A DNA stretch of 64,000 nt, taken from Microcaldota archaeon. GTDB lineage: Archaea; Micrarchaeota; Micrarchaeia; Micrarchaeales; Micrarchaeaceae. Position 1 is the stretch's first letter. Every line of letters starts with the position of its first letter. The position numbers were made by a program, and so were the translations under genes. The stretch lies in contig JASHSJ010000030.1 in NCBI GenBank assembly GCA_030040895.1, forward strand, positions 1 to 64,000. Direction: 5' to 3'. The notes beneath the pieces are model-generated. The model was not told the origin of the DNA. It ran no database searches and worked only from the letters and a program-made list of their open reading frames with translations. Of this stretch, positions 9,541 to 18,891 are shown one piece after another.

Positions 9541-11036
9541 TTCTTGTCACCGTACACGACGTAATACCACGGCTTTCTTGCAAGCCCTGTCTGGTCTATG
9601 TAAATATGCTTTGCCTGGCTGTACTCCTCAAGCGAATACATTGACAGGTCTTTTCCAAAGCCGCTCTGCTTGTATCCTCCGTGCGGCATCTCAGATACAA
9701 GTATTCCGTGCTCGTTTATCCAGACTTCTCCGAATTTCAGCCTGCCTGCCACGTTCATGGCCTTTGTTATGTCGCTTCCCCATACCGAGGCTGCGAGACC
9801 GTATATGGTATCATTTGCTTTATCAACAACCTCATCTACAGTCCTGTACTTCATGACAGAAAGAACCGGCCCGAATATCTCCTGCTGACATATCTTCATC
9901 TTCTGCTCAACTCCGGTGAATATTGTCGGTTCATAGTAGAATCCCTTTTTCATCTGCTTCGGCCTCTTGCCTCCGTGCACAAGCTTTGCCCCCTCGCTTA
10001 TGCCGGACTTTACATAATCCTCCGTTCTCTGCCTTTGTTTCTCTGAAACAAGAGGGCCCATGTCGGTGCTTTCCTTCATTGGATCGCCTATCCTTATCTT
10101 TGATGCTTTTGACACCAGCATCTTCACGAACTTGTCGTGCATGCCCTCATGAACATAAATCCTTGTTGCTGCCGTACAGTCCTGAGCGGTGTTCCAGAAC
10201 GCGCTGACTATTGCACCTTCCGTTGCGGCATCGATCGATGCATCGGGGAGAACGACGAACGGTGCCTTTCCTCCAAGCTCCAGATGCACTTTCTTTATGT
10301 TGTTTGACGCAAGCTGCATTATTTTCTTGCCAGTTGAAACGTCTCCCGTAAGCGCTATCATGTCGACCTTGCTACTGCTGGCAAGTTCTGCCCCAACTGT
10401 GTCGCCAGGCCCGGTCACGACATTAAGAACTCCCTTTGGAAGCACTTTTTCCGTCAGTTTTGCAAACTCAAGCAACGTGAGCGGCGTGTAGCTTGCCGGC
10501 TTTAGTACAATGCTGTTGCCCGCTGCAAGCGCAGGCGCAATCTTCCATATTGCAATGTACAGCGGATAGTTCCAGGGAACTATGGCACCAACGACGCCGA
10601 TCGGCTCCCTCTTGATAATACTAATGCCCATTCCGGAATAGTTCATTGCAGCCTTGCCCTCCATGTTCCTTATCGCGCCGGCGAAGAAACGCAGGTTGTC
10701 TATAATGAATGGCATGTCGCTATCGCGGGAATACTTTATTGTCTTGCCCACGTTCTTTGATTCCAGTTGCGCCAACATCAATGAATTATTTTCTACTATT
10801 TCTGCCATTTTCCAGAGTGCGGCTGATCTTTCAGCAGGAGTTTTGTTGGCCCATTCGCCTTTATCGAAAGAATCCCTGGCAGAATCTATTGCTGATCTGA
10901 CATCCTCCCTTGTGCCCATTGGTACTCTAGCTATAGTCTGCTCGGTTGCGGGATTTATTACATTAAAAGTCTCCCTTGAGCTAGAGCTTGCCCACTTTCC
11001 GCCTATGAACATGTGGTAGTCTTCGGGCATCTTCAC
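9537..11036 (-). CDS. Aldehyde dehydrogenase, gamma-aminobutyraldehyde/betaine-aldehyde dehydrogenase-like
   Basis: VPWNYPLYIAIWKIAPALAAGN; LELGGKAPFVV; NTAQDCTAATRIYVHE. ATGA-type overlap with the next gene. Confidence 0.88.
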   Translation of the reverse strand: MKMPEDYHMFIGGKWASSSSRETFNVINPATEQTIARVPMGTREDVRSAIDSARDSFDKGEWANKTPAERSAALWKMAEIVENNSLMLAQLESKNVGKTIKYSRDSDMPFIIDNLRFFAGAIRNMEGKAAMNYSGMGISIIKREPIGVVGAIVPWNYPLYIAIWKIAPALAAGNSIVLKPASYTPLTLLEFAKLTEKVLPKGVLNVVTGPGDTVGAELASSSKVDMIALTGDVSTGKKIMQLASNNIKKVHLELGGKAPFVVLPDASIDAATEGAIVSAFWNTAQDCTAATRIYVHEGMHDKFVKMLVSKASKIRIGDPMKESTDMGPLVSEKQRQRTEDYVKSGISEGAKLVHGGKRPKQMKKGFYYEPTIFTGVEQKMKICQQEIFGPVLSVMKYRTVDEVVDKANDTIYGLAASVWGSDITKAMNVAGRLKFGEVWINEHGILVSEMPHGGYKQSGFGKDLSMYSLEEYSQAKHIYIDQTGLARKPWYYVVYGDKK

Positions 11037-11077
11037 CCCGAATACCCACTGCTCATGTTGTTTATTAATATCTTTCC

Positions 11078-12988
11078 TTATTTGTAATCCTTTGTGCGGA
11101 TAAAAACAGTATCCTCAGTTATCTTATCGCCTCCTTCCCGTATTACGCTACTGAATGCCCCTACTCTGGAATTCAGGTGTTTCAGTTTTTGCTCTACTTG
11201 ATCTTCATCCATATAAGTAAAGAGCAGGTCCTTTGCCGCTATGCGCGCTACATCCGGTGCCTGCTTTAGGTATATCTTATTCTGGCATAGTCTCCTTATG
11301 CCTTGGTCAATGTCATTTATGTTGTGCGCCATCAGGATCAGTCCTATGCCTTGCTTTCTGAAGTCCTGTATCCGCAGTCTTATATCTTGGACTGCGGCAG
11401 AGTAGCTATCCTTGAAAAGAATTTGTGACTCTTCAATGCATATCAAAAGCTTCAATTTCGACTCTGCATCCATGGATAGGGAACTTGCTATTGAGTATAC
11501 CTGATTCAGGACTAGTGCGCTTAGATACGGCTTTGAACTATTGCTAACTAGCGACATGTCAAAAACCACGCCGTTCTTCACGGCCTCTGCCATATCAATG
11601 CCATCTGAAGCCGAATATTCTGGCACGGCTATTATTTTCCTTAAGTTCTCCAGGGCAGACCTTATATTCTCACCGTGCTTCGTGTATCTTACCGATCCTC
11701 TGGACTCCTTCGCATGAAATTCTATTATCGAGCGCTCTATCGCGTTATACGCATCGGCTGGGCTTGGAGGCTTGTCCGAATCATATACTTTCTTAAAGGC
11801 GTTGAGTATGCACTTTTCCATTGGCGACCTGTATGGGCCTGAGTTCGACGCCGATGCTATTAGCATTGAAAGGTCTTCTGCGAATTTCGATCGGCTTGCT
11901 GGCATGGGGCAATTGAAAAAATTTATAGGCGTAGCGCCGTCGCATAGTCTAACCAGCTTCAAGCCATGCGAACCTGCAAATTCGGCCCATTCACTCGTGG
12001 GGGATATTACTACTATCATCGGCTTGTCTTTCAACAACGCATCTATTATTGCCATGCACTCTTTTGTTTTGCCTGAGCCTGGAAGCCCAGATATTATGAA
12101 ACCGAGATTCAATACGCTGGGATCGATAAACACCGCCCTGTCAGTTTCAGATACTCCATCATCCAGGTAGGTTCCTACCTCTACCCCATGCACATATCCA
12201 GGAATGTGGGTCTTTGCAGAATAGCTCAGATTTATACCCCCATGTGGATTGAGCAACCTTGCCGCGAAATCCCTGCCAGCCACAACAGATCCAAATAGTT
12301 CTGGTGCATCAATTGGGAAGCGTTTTGCCGTTATCTCGCATTTTGACATTATTGCCACCCTGGCGTTAAGATAATCGAAGATTTTCGCTGTATCATCTCC
12401 TTCTATGGCAAACGCTATCTTGTAGCACATCCCGTTTCTGGCGATTGACCTATTTATCGAGTCCAAAATTGATTTCATTAGGAGAATATCGCTGGATTCA
12501 TCAAAATTTTCGGTATGGTAAGAGCCAAATGACTGTTTTCCAAGCATTCCAGAATTAAGCGAAAGCGTCTCCCCAGTCTTCTTGCTGGATAACGACCTTT
12601 CCATGCTGCTTCTTTCAGCACTTATCTTATCTCCCGAGACTGGATTGAATATAACCGATAACGACCCAGTATCGTTCACAAATGTGTTTTCAAGGAATGG
12701 TGTTTCCTCATCAGAGACCCTGTATCCGGTAGCTATGGTAAAACGGCGTTGTACTTTAAATGAATCTTCTATGCCCTCCATCTTGAATCCAGGGAGCGCC
12801 TTTTCAAGCTCGTTAATAACTTTATCTGGAGTAGCTGACGAAATTCCAAGCGCGCATGTGCCAGTATCAAAAAAATATGTTATAGAAAAACGCGCCTTGC
12901 CCAATGAATCCAGAATTATTTCTTTGTCTAGCCCTTTGTAAGGAATTTTTGTTATTCTGCTGAATAAAACAGGCTCCGAGTCCTTCAT
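11078..12988 (-). CDS. VirB4/HerA-like AAA+ ATPase (candidate T4SS/DNA-transfer motor)
   Basis: Walker A GLPGSGKTKE; Walker B-like LKLLICIEESQILF; RKQGIGLILMAHNINDID; INFFNCPMP region typical of VirB4/TraC/HerA ATPases. Confidence 0.75.
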   Translation of the reverse strand: MKDSEPVLFSRITKIPYKGLDKEIILDSLGKARFSITYFFDTGTCALGISSATPDKVINELEKALPGFKMEGIEDSFKVQRRFTIATGYRVSDEETPFLENTFVNDTGSLSVIFNPVSGDKISAERSSMERSLSSKKTGETLSLNSGMLGKQSFGSYHTENFDESSDILLMKSILDSINRSIARNGMCYKIAFAIEGDDTAKIFDYLNARVAIMSKCEITAKRFPIDAPELFGSVVAGRDFAARLLNPHGGINLSYSAKTHIPGYVHGVEVGTYLDDGVSETDRAVFIDPSVLNLGFIISGLPGSGKTKECMAIIDALLKDKPMIVVISPTSEWAEFAGSHGLKLVRLCDGATPINFFNCPMPASRSKFAEDLSMLIASASNSGPYRSPMEKCILNAFKKVYDSDKPPSPADAYNAIERSIIEFHAKESRGSVRYTKHGENIRSALENLRKIIAVPEYSASDGIDMAEAVKNGVVFDMSLVSNSSKPYLSALVLNQVYSIASSLSMDAESKLKLLICIEESQILFKDSYSAAVQDIRLRIQDFRKQGIGLILMAHNINDIDQGIRRLCQNKIYLKQAPDVARIAAKDLLFTYMDEDQVEQKLKHLNSRVGAFSSVIREGGDKITEDTVFIRTKDYK

Positions 12989-13269
12989 ATTAACACCGTC
13001 AACATGGCGGAGATCAGCAAAGACGCCGCTATTCTCATCTTCGTGGCCGAGTCAAGGCGCAGAGGCATTGGCCTTGAGGATATGAAAAGGGCTGCAACGA
13101 CGCTGGCTATAATCAAAAGCCTGGCCACAGACCACTGTGCAAAGTATACAACTGACAGGAACGTGTATATGATATATGAGAAAATGAGCATCGAGGAGAA
13201 AAGAAGCGCCAAAACCGTGAGTCTTTCTGTGAATGCGCCCTTGAGCTTGTAGGATATTATCATGCCCAT
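12985..13269 (-). CDS. Small polytopic membrane protein (94 aa; VirB3-sized), upstream of the VirB4-like ATPase
   Basis: Start moved to ATG 13269 (MGMIISYKLKGAF), which overlaps the upstream stop (TAATG). Stop overlaps the ATPase start (ATGA). About three hydrophobic segments. Confidence 0.6.
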   Translation of the reverse strand: MGMIISYKLKGAFTERLTVLALLFSSMLIFSYIIYTFLSVVYFAQWSVARLLIIASVVAALFISSRPMPLRLDSATKMRIAASLLISAMLTVLI

Positions 13270-13466
13270 TAACTGATCACCAAAATAACAAAACATATAG
13301 CACAAAGGATTGTGCCGCAACTAAGCATATTGTATCCAATGTGCTCAAAGCCAGATTCTGCTCTAACCTTTGATGCTACAAGTATGGCAGACCCTGCACT
13401 CAGTGAGAGCCCTGCCATCCACGATACAATGGCCAGAAGATACCTGTATATCTCAGCAAACATCAA
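13269..13466 (-). CDS. 65-aa two-TM protein, VirB2/CedA1 pilin-like topology
   Basis: Two hydrophobic helices (YLLAIVSWMAGLSLSAGSAILVA / IGYNMLSCGTILCAICFVILVIS) separated by a short charged loop SKVRAESGFEH; embedded in an overlapping operon. Confidence 0.6.
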   Translation of the reverse strand: MMFAEIYRYLLAIVSWMAGLSLSAGSAILVASKVRAESGFEHIGYNMLSCGTILCAICFVILVIS

Positions 13467-14100
13467 GCAAATCGACCATTCTGCATGTTTTTAGGTATAG
13501 TAGCATGGAGTTTCCGGAGTATGGGAGATAGGGCAGCTTTTCGAGCATGCGCCTTTCGCTCGCGCTACAGCTCGTGACGGATGCCCTTTCGTTTGTCCAT
13601 CTTGGAACCCCGCCAAGTTGGTTAATCAAATTTTGCGCAGAAATTAGGCCTTGCTGCCCGCTTCCTATTTCCCCTGTGCCAGTAAAAATGGCATTCTCAT
13701 ATAGCCGCATTGCCGAAATGGATGTCCTGAGGTTAGGGCCATTTAGCACTTGTGCAGCTTTATTGCTACAAGCAGTGAAACCGCCACATATGTTTCTGAT
13801 TTCTTCCTGCAGTCCAAATGGCAGGCCGTGTGCCTCTGGTATAAATTCCCGTATTTCTTCCGGTAGTAGGGGCAGCATTTTAACGATTTTCACCTTGTCC
13901 TTCCTTGATGCAGCATCTGCCAAAGTTGCCCTGATTAAATTCTCATTATAATTTACTATCCTAACTGATGATTTGCAATCAAGTCGGAGCTTTTTCTTGC
14001 CTGAGAACCACGCGGAGATAAACCTAAACCCCACAAATATGGCCAAGCCTAAGAATATGTAGGACATATTTCCAAATCCATAGTCATTCACGGCTGGCAC
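13453..14100 (-). CDS. Hypothetical protein with N-terminal TM anchor, T4SS-like operon
   Basis: MSYIFLGLAIFVGFRFISAWFSGKKK TM anchor then soluble domain; overlaps both neighbours. Confidence 0.6.
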   Translation of the reverse strand: MPAVNDYGFGNMSYIFLGLAIFVGFRFISAWFSGKKKLRLDCKSSVRIVNYNENLIRATLADAASRKDKVKIVKMLPLLPEEIREFIPEAHGLPFGLQEEIRNICGGFTACSNKAAQVLNGPNLRTSISAMRLYENAIFTGTGEIGSGQQGLISAQNLINQLGGVPRWTNERASVTSCSASERRMLEKLPYLPYSGNSMLLYLKTCRMVDLLDVC

Positions 14101-14764
14101 CCTTACCGTACATAAAAATAACTTTGCTTTTCAGTTCTTTCTCCACACCAATCTTGTCACACATATCAGAGATTCTCTGCGCTTCTATTTTGGATTCCGA
14201 CATTTTACCGGAGATTGTAGAAATAAGTTCTGTTAAAATAAGCTTGTCACTTAGAAGCGCAGCGTTCTTATTCTCGACAGAAAGAAAAAAATGTGATAAT
14301 GCCACGTTCACCCGCGACAGTGCATCTATTCTTGCGCACATTTCGTCGGTCATTGGGCTTAATTTTGATGACGCATATGAACTGGCCTCCTGCGCAGCCA
14401 CCAAAACTTCTGTTACCTTAGCAAAGAGGGCATCCGGCTCTATGCTATAGGAATCCCCTATATACCCTAAAACGGAAAGAAGCCTTATCATGAACCTTAT
14501 CTTTTCCAAGTTTCCATGCGAGTTTGCGTATTCCACAAGTATTCTGTCCAGATAGAAATGCATTCTTGCTTCTTCCTTCTCACCTTTGCCCTCCCGATGC
14601 AAAACAAGCACAACATCCATATAATTTTGGGTTGCAGTGGAAAGAGGAAGTCGTGATAATTTCTCGTGTATGCTTTTGATATCCTTCTTTGCAGTTGCGC
14701 TGATCCAAATCCTGGAGATAGGTACGTCACCTTGCTGGCTATTAGTCTTTAACACTAAATACAC
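14084..14764 (-). CDS. Hypothetical soluble alpha-helical protein, first gene of T4SS-like operon (GTG start)
   Basis: Helical-looking sequence; AT-rich promoter-like region immediately upstream; 17-nt overlap with next gene. Confidence 0.55.
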   Translation of the reverse strand: MYLVLKTNSQQGDVPISRIWISATAKKDIKSIHEKLSRLPLSTATQNYMDVVLVLHREGKGEKEEARMHFYLDRILVEYANSHGNLEKIRFMIRLLSVLGYIGDSYSIEPDALFAKVTEVLVAAQEASSYASSKLSPMTDEMCARIDALSRVNVALSHFFLSVENKNAALLSDKLILTELISTISGKMSESKIEAQRISDMCDKIGVEKELKSKVIFMYGKGASRE

Positions 14765-14782
14765 TTACTTTTACTTTAGTAT

Positions 14783-14852
14783 ATTTATTTATAGTTAAAT
14801 AAAATATTTAAACTTATCTTCGACGAAAATGGCAGTCGAAATGCTTATAAAT
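14783..14852. promoter_or_regulatory. Divergent promoter region with TATA-like elements and an inverted repeat
   Basis: TATA-like ctataaataaata (minus strand, about 14783-14795) and cttataaatta (plus strand, about 14843-14852); TTCGAC-N10-GTCGAA at 14819-14840. Confidence 0.5.
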
Positions 14853-14878
14853 TAACAAGACGATAACCTAGCGGGGGA

Positions 14879-15904
14879 ATGGCGGCAATAAAGAAATGTC
14901 TTATTACGGGAGGTACCTCGGGGCTGGGGGCCAGACTGGCAGCCAGGCTGGGCGAGCGTGGCTATGAAGTGAGGATAATACTCTCTGGAAGGCCATCAAC
15001 CAGCCCAAAAGCGCATCCAATGCCACACGGGGCGCTCGTCTATATAGCGGACCTTACTGGGGGGCCCAACGTCACAAAAATCCTTGAGGAAGCGTGTAGG
15101 GGGGTAGATGCAGTATTTCACGTTGCTGGGATCACTAATCTAAAAGGTGACCTGCCGGAGAAGGATTTCATGAAAGTAAATGTTGAGGGCACGGATGCGC
15201 TGCTCAAGGCCTGCACCGCCGTCAATGGCGAGGAGAGGGACATAAGGTTCATGTACGTGAGCAGCATATCGGTCTACGGGAACAAGAGGAAGGGCGAGGT
15301 TCTGACAGAGCAATCGATGCCGCGACCCGAAACTCCATATGGCAAGAGCAAGCTAATGGCAGAGCAGCACATCAAGAGGTACACTGAGCTCCACAAGAAC
15401 ATACGATACACCATATTTAGGGTAGCAAACATGTACGGGCCCTCGTATGAGAAGCAGTTCCACAGAAGCTGGAAGCTCCAGATGCAGCAGAAGATGGTCT
15501 ATGTTGGCGATGGCGGCAATCACCAAACCCTCGTGCACGTCGACGACGTCATAGACTGCATGATGCTGGCACTGACGAGCCCCTATGCAATATATCAAAC
15601 CTACAACGTTTCTGACGGAGAGGCGTATACGATGAGGCAGCTTCTTGAGAAAGGTGCCACATTCCTCGGAGTGGACCCGCCAAAGAAGAAACTCCATCCT
15701 TTCATAGCAACATTCGGTGCAAGAACCAGGGGGATAATGCAGGCTGAGCTTGATTACATGACCGGAGACAGAGTCATAAGCATAAAGAAGGCAAAAGATG
15801 AGCTCGGCTTTGCCCCAAAGCGCAGCACAGACAAAGAAGGCAAGGAGATGGTGGAGGACTTTCTCAAAGAATACAACAAAAGTTCAGGCCCCAGCAAGGT
15901 ATAA
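14879..15904 (+). CDS. NAD-dependent epimerase/dehydratase (extended SDR)
   Basis: LITGGTSGLGARLAARLGERGYEV; DAVFHVAG; YGKSKLMAEQ. Confidence 0.88.
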   Translation: MAAIKKCLITGGTSGLGARLAARLGERGYEVRIILSGRPSTSPKAHPMPHGALVYIADLTGGPNVTKILEEACRGVDAVFHVAGITNLKGDLPEKDFMKVNVEGTDALLKACTAVNGEERDIRFMYVSSISVYGNKRKGEVLTEQSMPRPETPYGKSKLMAEQHIKRYTELHKNIRYTIFRVANMYGPSYEKQFHRSWKLQMQQKMVYVGDGGNHQTLVHVDDVIDCMMLALTSPYAIYQTYNVSDGEAYTMRQLLEKGATFLGVDPPKKKLHPFIATFGARTRGIMQAELDYMTGDRVISIKKAKDELGFAPKRSTDKEGKEMVEDFLKEYNKSSGPSKV

Positions 15905-15938
15905 ATATCTAGATAAATAGAGTTGCAGCTGTGGTAAA

Positions 15939-16736
15939 ATGGCAGCTGCTTCAAGGCCATCTTCGTACACGTTTACGGACCCCATAAAATCGAATGATAG
16001 GTACTCTGATGAGGTAAGGAACAGATTAATGCTCAGGCCTGGCGACAAGGTATTTGCGGAATCTGGTATCAGGCTGCGAGGAACCACATACGCCATAGTT
16101 TCTGAGGGCCAAGGTGGAATAGAACTGGTCGCAACACAGGTAAATGCGCAATTCAGGCAGCAACCAGGGCGCTCCGTATGGGAATTTTTCACAGACCGAC
16201 AACACGGCAGGATATCCGCTTATCCAGAACACTATTTTGAAGAGAGCCTGAAATCTGGATGTGAACCGACTTTCACGCACGGAGCAACATACCTCTTGCC
16301 AATAGATGAACGGCCTACTAAACACTTACTCGGTGGACGCAGTTATGTAACAAGAGTGGGGACCGGGCCTACGATCCGGGCGAATGGAGCAATCTCCACC
16401 AGTACTGGCGCTGTCACCTTTTACGAGGGCGCCACGCTGTACGCTGAGTCAGCCACGTTCGTGCCGATAGACACAACAAACTTGCACATTACTTTGGATG
16501 CAAGAACTGCAAATTACTGGGGGGAAAGGTGGCTGCCCATGTCAATACTTAGGCCTGATGGCACCCTAACAGATGTACGTGCTAAGGCGTGGGATTTCCC
16601 GAGCAGGCAGAAAGCACAGATCGCATTCAGCTTTGGCTCAGGAAAGGGCCTGCGCGGCGAGGAGGGGGCTGGCGTCATAGATGTGGTTAAAAGGCCGAAA
16701 ATAGAGCTTAGAATGCCGAAAAGCCTTACGTGCTGA
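15939..16736 (+). CDS. Hypothetical protein, 265 aa
   Basis: Long ORF between epimerase and psmA; no family recognised; looks beta-rich. Confidence 0.6.
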   Translation: MAAASRPSSYTFTDPIKSNDRYSDEVRNRLMLRPGDKVFAESGIRLRGTTYAIVSEGQGGIELVATQVNAQFRQQPGRSVWEFFTDRQHGRISAYPEHYFEESLKSGCEPTFTHGATYLLPIDERPTKHLLGGRSYVTRVGTGPTIRANGAISTSTGAVTFYEGATLYAESATFVPIDTTNLHITLDARTANYWGERWLPMSILRPDGTLTDVRAKAWDFPSRQKAQIAFSFGSGKGLRGEEGAGVIDVVKRPKIELRMPKSLTC

Positions 16737-16878
16737 TTTTGGCAATAGCATAGCAGGCCCCGTATGGAAAGGGATTTAAATATGCTATAAAGAATAGGTA
16801 ATAGACTCCTTCTTAGGCGTTAAAAGCGCTAGCGCAGGGAAGATGCGCGGAGTTTTCTCATGTTTAAATGGTGTAGCT

Positions 16879-17574
16879 ATGTATCCAAACATACAAGCGT
16901 ATGACAGGGGGGTTATGTTCAGCCCGGACGGAAGGCTGTTTCAGGTAGACTATGCAAGGGAAGCCGTAAGGAAAGGTGCGACTTCGGTCGGACTAGTTTC
17001 AGATGAAGCAACAATACTCATAGCCCACAAGAACATAGCAGAGCCTCTGGCGATACCAAACACCATGCAGAAGATATTCAAGATAGACGCGAACATCGGA
17101 GCCACGTACAGCGGGCTTGTATCAGATGGCATGCACCTTGTCAACATGATGAGGCATAAGACGCAGTCGCACAGGATGGTATATGATGAAACTGAGTCTG
17201 TTGATACGCTCGCCTGGGAAATGGCGGATGAGATGCAGGCGGTAACGCAGTATGGAGGCCTGAGGCCTTACGCGGTTTCGCTGCTGGTGGGAGGCATGGA
17301 CGGAGTACCAAAATTATTTGAAATTGATGCTGCACCGTCATTCCTTGGATACAAGGCAGACGCAATAGGCGCCGGAAGGCAGGCGGCCCAGGAGATCCTC
17401 GTGCGCGAGTACAAGGATGGAATGAAGTTCGACGATGCCATACATCTTGGTATTGGAGTTATAAGGAAGGTAGCAGATCAGAAGATAAACGAGAAGAATC
17501 TCGACATAGGTTATATTTCTAAAAAGGAGGGTTTCAAGCTTCTTTCCGAAGAAGAAATTGCGAAACTGCTCTGA
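16879..17574 (+). CDS. psmA: Proteasome alpha subunit
   Basis: YDRGVMFSPDGRLFQVDYAREAVRKGATSVGL. Start reset to the ATG at 16879 (MYPNIQAYDRG). Confidence 0.95.
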   Translation: MYPNIQAYDRGVMFSPDGRLFQVDYAREAVRKGATSVGLVSDEATILIAHKNIAEPLAIPNTMQKIFKIDANIGATYSGLVSDGMHLVNMMRHKTQSHRMVYDETESVDTLAWEMADEMQAVTQYGGLRPYAVSLLVGGMDGVPKLFEIDAAPSFLGYKADAIGAGRQAAQEILVREYKDGMKFDDAIHLGIGVIRKVADQKINEKNLDIGYISKKEGFKLLSEEEIAKLL

Positions 17575-17592
17575 TGCTTCTTTTGTGTTGTG

Positions 17593-18276
17593 ATGTCCAA
17601 GACGGTCATAGTGAAGTACAGTCATGCTGGGGAGTTATTCGAGATACTTGTAGACTCTGACATGGCATATGAATATATCACCGGCAAGAGGAGCGATCCT
17701 CTCAGCGTGATGGAGGCAGAGGACATATTCAAGGATGCAAGGAAGGGAGAACGGCAGAGCGAGGACAGGATAAGGAAGGCATTTGGTACGACAGAGCTCT
17801 CAAAAGTTGCCGACATAATGCTGAAGAAGGGAGATGTGCCAATAACAACCGAGCAGAGGGCAAAGCTTGCGGAGGACAAGAGGAAACAGATAATAGACAT
17901 AATCGCAAGGAACTCGATAGATCCTAGGACGAACGCACCGAATCCGCCACTCAGGATAGAAAACGCGATGAAGGAAGCGAAGGTATCGATTGACCCGTTC
18001 AAGAACGTGACGGAGCAGGTAGAAACAATCGTAGATAAACTTAGAGTCGTCCTGCCGCTCAAGTTCACAACGGTTAGGATTGAGGTAATAGTTCCGGCGG
18101 AGTTCGCAAACCGTTGCTATGGAATGCTGAAGCAGTACGGGCTGAAGTCAGAGGAATGGCAATCTAACGGCAGCCTAAAGACAACTGTTGAGATGCCGGC
18201 TGGAATCCAGAATGAATTCTTTGACAAGATAAACAAGGCGACGCAAGGGCGGGCAATCACAAAATTCGTAAACTGA
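17593..18276 (+). CDS. Ribosome maturation protein SBDS homolog
   Basis: [57 protein letters not shown]. Confidence 0.93.
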   Translation: MSKTVIVKYSHAGELFEILVDSDMAYEYITGKRSDPLSVMEAEDIFKDARKGERQSEDRIRKAFGTTELSKVADIMLKKGDVPITTEQRAKLAEDKRKQIIDIIARNSIDPRTNAPNPPLRIENAMKEAKVSIDPFKNVTEQVETIVDKLRVVLPLKFTTVRIEVIVPAEFANRCYGMLKQYGLKSEEWQSNGSLKTTVEMPAGIQNEFFDKINKATQGRAITKFVN

Positions 18277-18281
18277 TATTC

Positions 18282-18887
18282 ATGAGAAACATAGTTATGC
18301 CTGGTGACATTGTCGCACAAATGCCGATGCAGCTGGAAAACGCATACGTGGATGAAGGAAAAACATACTCGAAGATACTGGGCATGTACGAAGAAGGAGC
18401 CAAGCTGATAATACCGCTCGAGGGGGCGTGGAACCCCAGGATCGACGACCTTGTTGTCGGCGTAGTTGTGAGCGCAAAGAACTTCGTATACGAAGTTGAC
18501 TTATCGTCCTTCATGAGAAGCATACTCATCGGGGGCAAGTTCGACACGAGGACCTACAAGCCGGGAGAGGTAATAGAAGCAATAGTGAAGGACGTGGAAG
18601 ACAGGAGGACAATAATACTTGACAGGCCGCGCACGCTTTATGGCGGATCGCTCCTCAACGTAAAGGCGGTAAAGATTCCAAGGATCATCGGAAAGAACGA
18701 CACCATGATAGGCCAGATAGCAAACGCAACGAAATGCACCATAGTGGTGGGCAAGAACGGAAACATTTGGCTTAAGGGAGGCGATATTGCGCTCGCAACA
18801 TATGCGATAAAGAAGGTAGAAAACGAGGCGCATACATCAGGACTCACTGAAAAGATCAAGGTCATGTTGGAAAATAGTAGCAAGTGA
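18282..18887 (+). CDS. rrp4: Exosome complex RNA-binding protein Rrp4
   Basis: S1 plus KH architecture; VMPGDIVAQ; IGKNDTMIGQIANATKCTIVVGKNGNIWLKG; located in exosome operon. Confidence 0.92.
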   Translation: MRNIVMPGDIVAQMPMQLENAYVDEGKTYSKILGMYEEGAKLIIPLEGAWNPRIDDLVVGVVVSAKNFVYEVDLSSFMRSILIGGKFDTRTYKPGEVIEAIVKDVEDRRTIILDRPRTLYGGSLLNVKAVKIPRIIGKNDTMIGQIANATKCTIVVGKNGNIWLKGGDIALATYAIKKVENEAHTSGLTEKIKVMLENSSK

Positions 18888-18891
18888 TTCA

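Noticed and set aside
11078-14764. Integrated conjugative plasmid or mobile element
   Set aside because: No integrase, relaxase, replication gene, tRNA att site or flanking direct repeat seen; flanked by chromosomal metabolic and proteasome genes.
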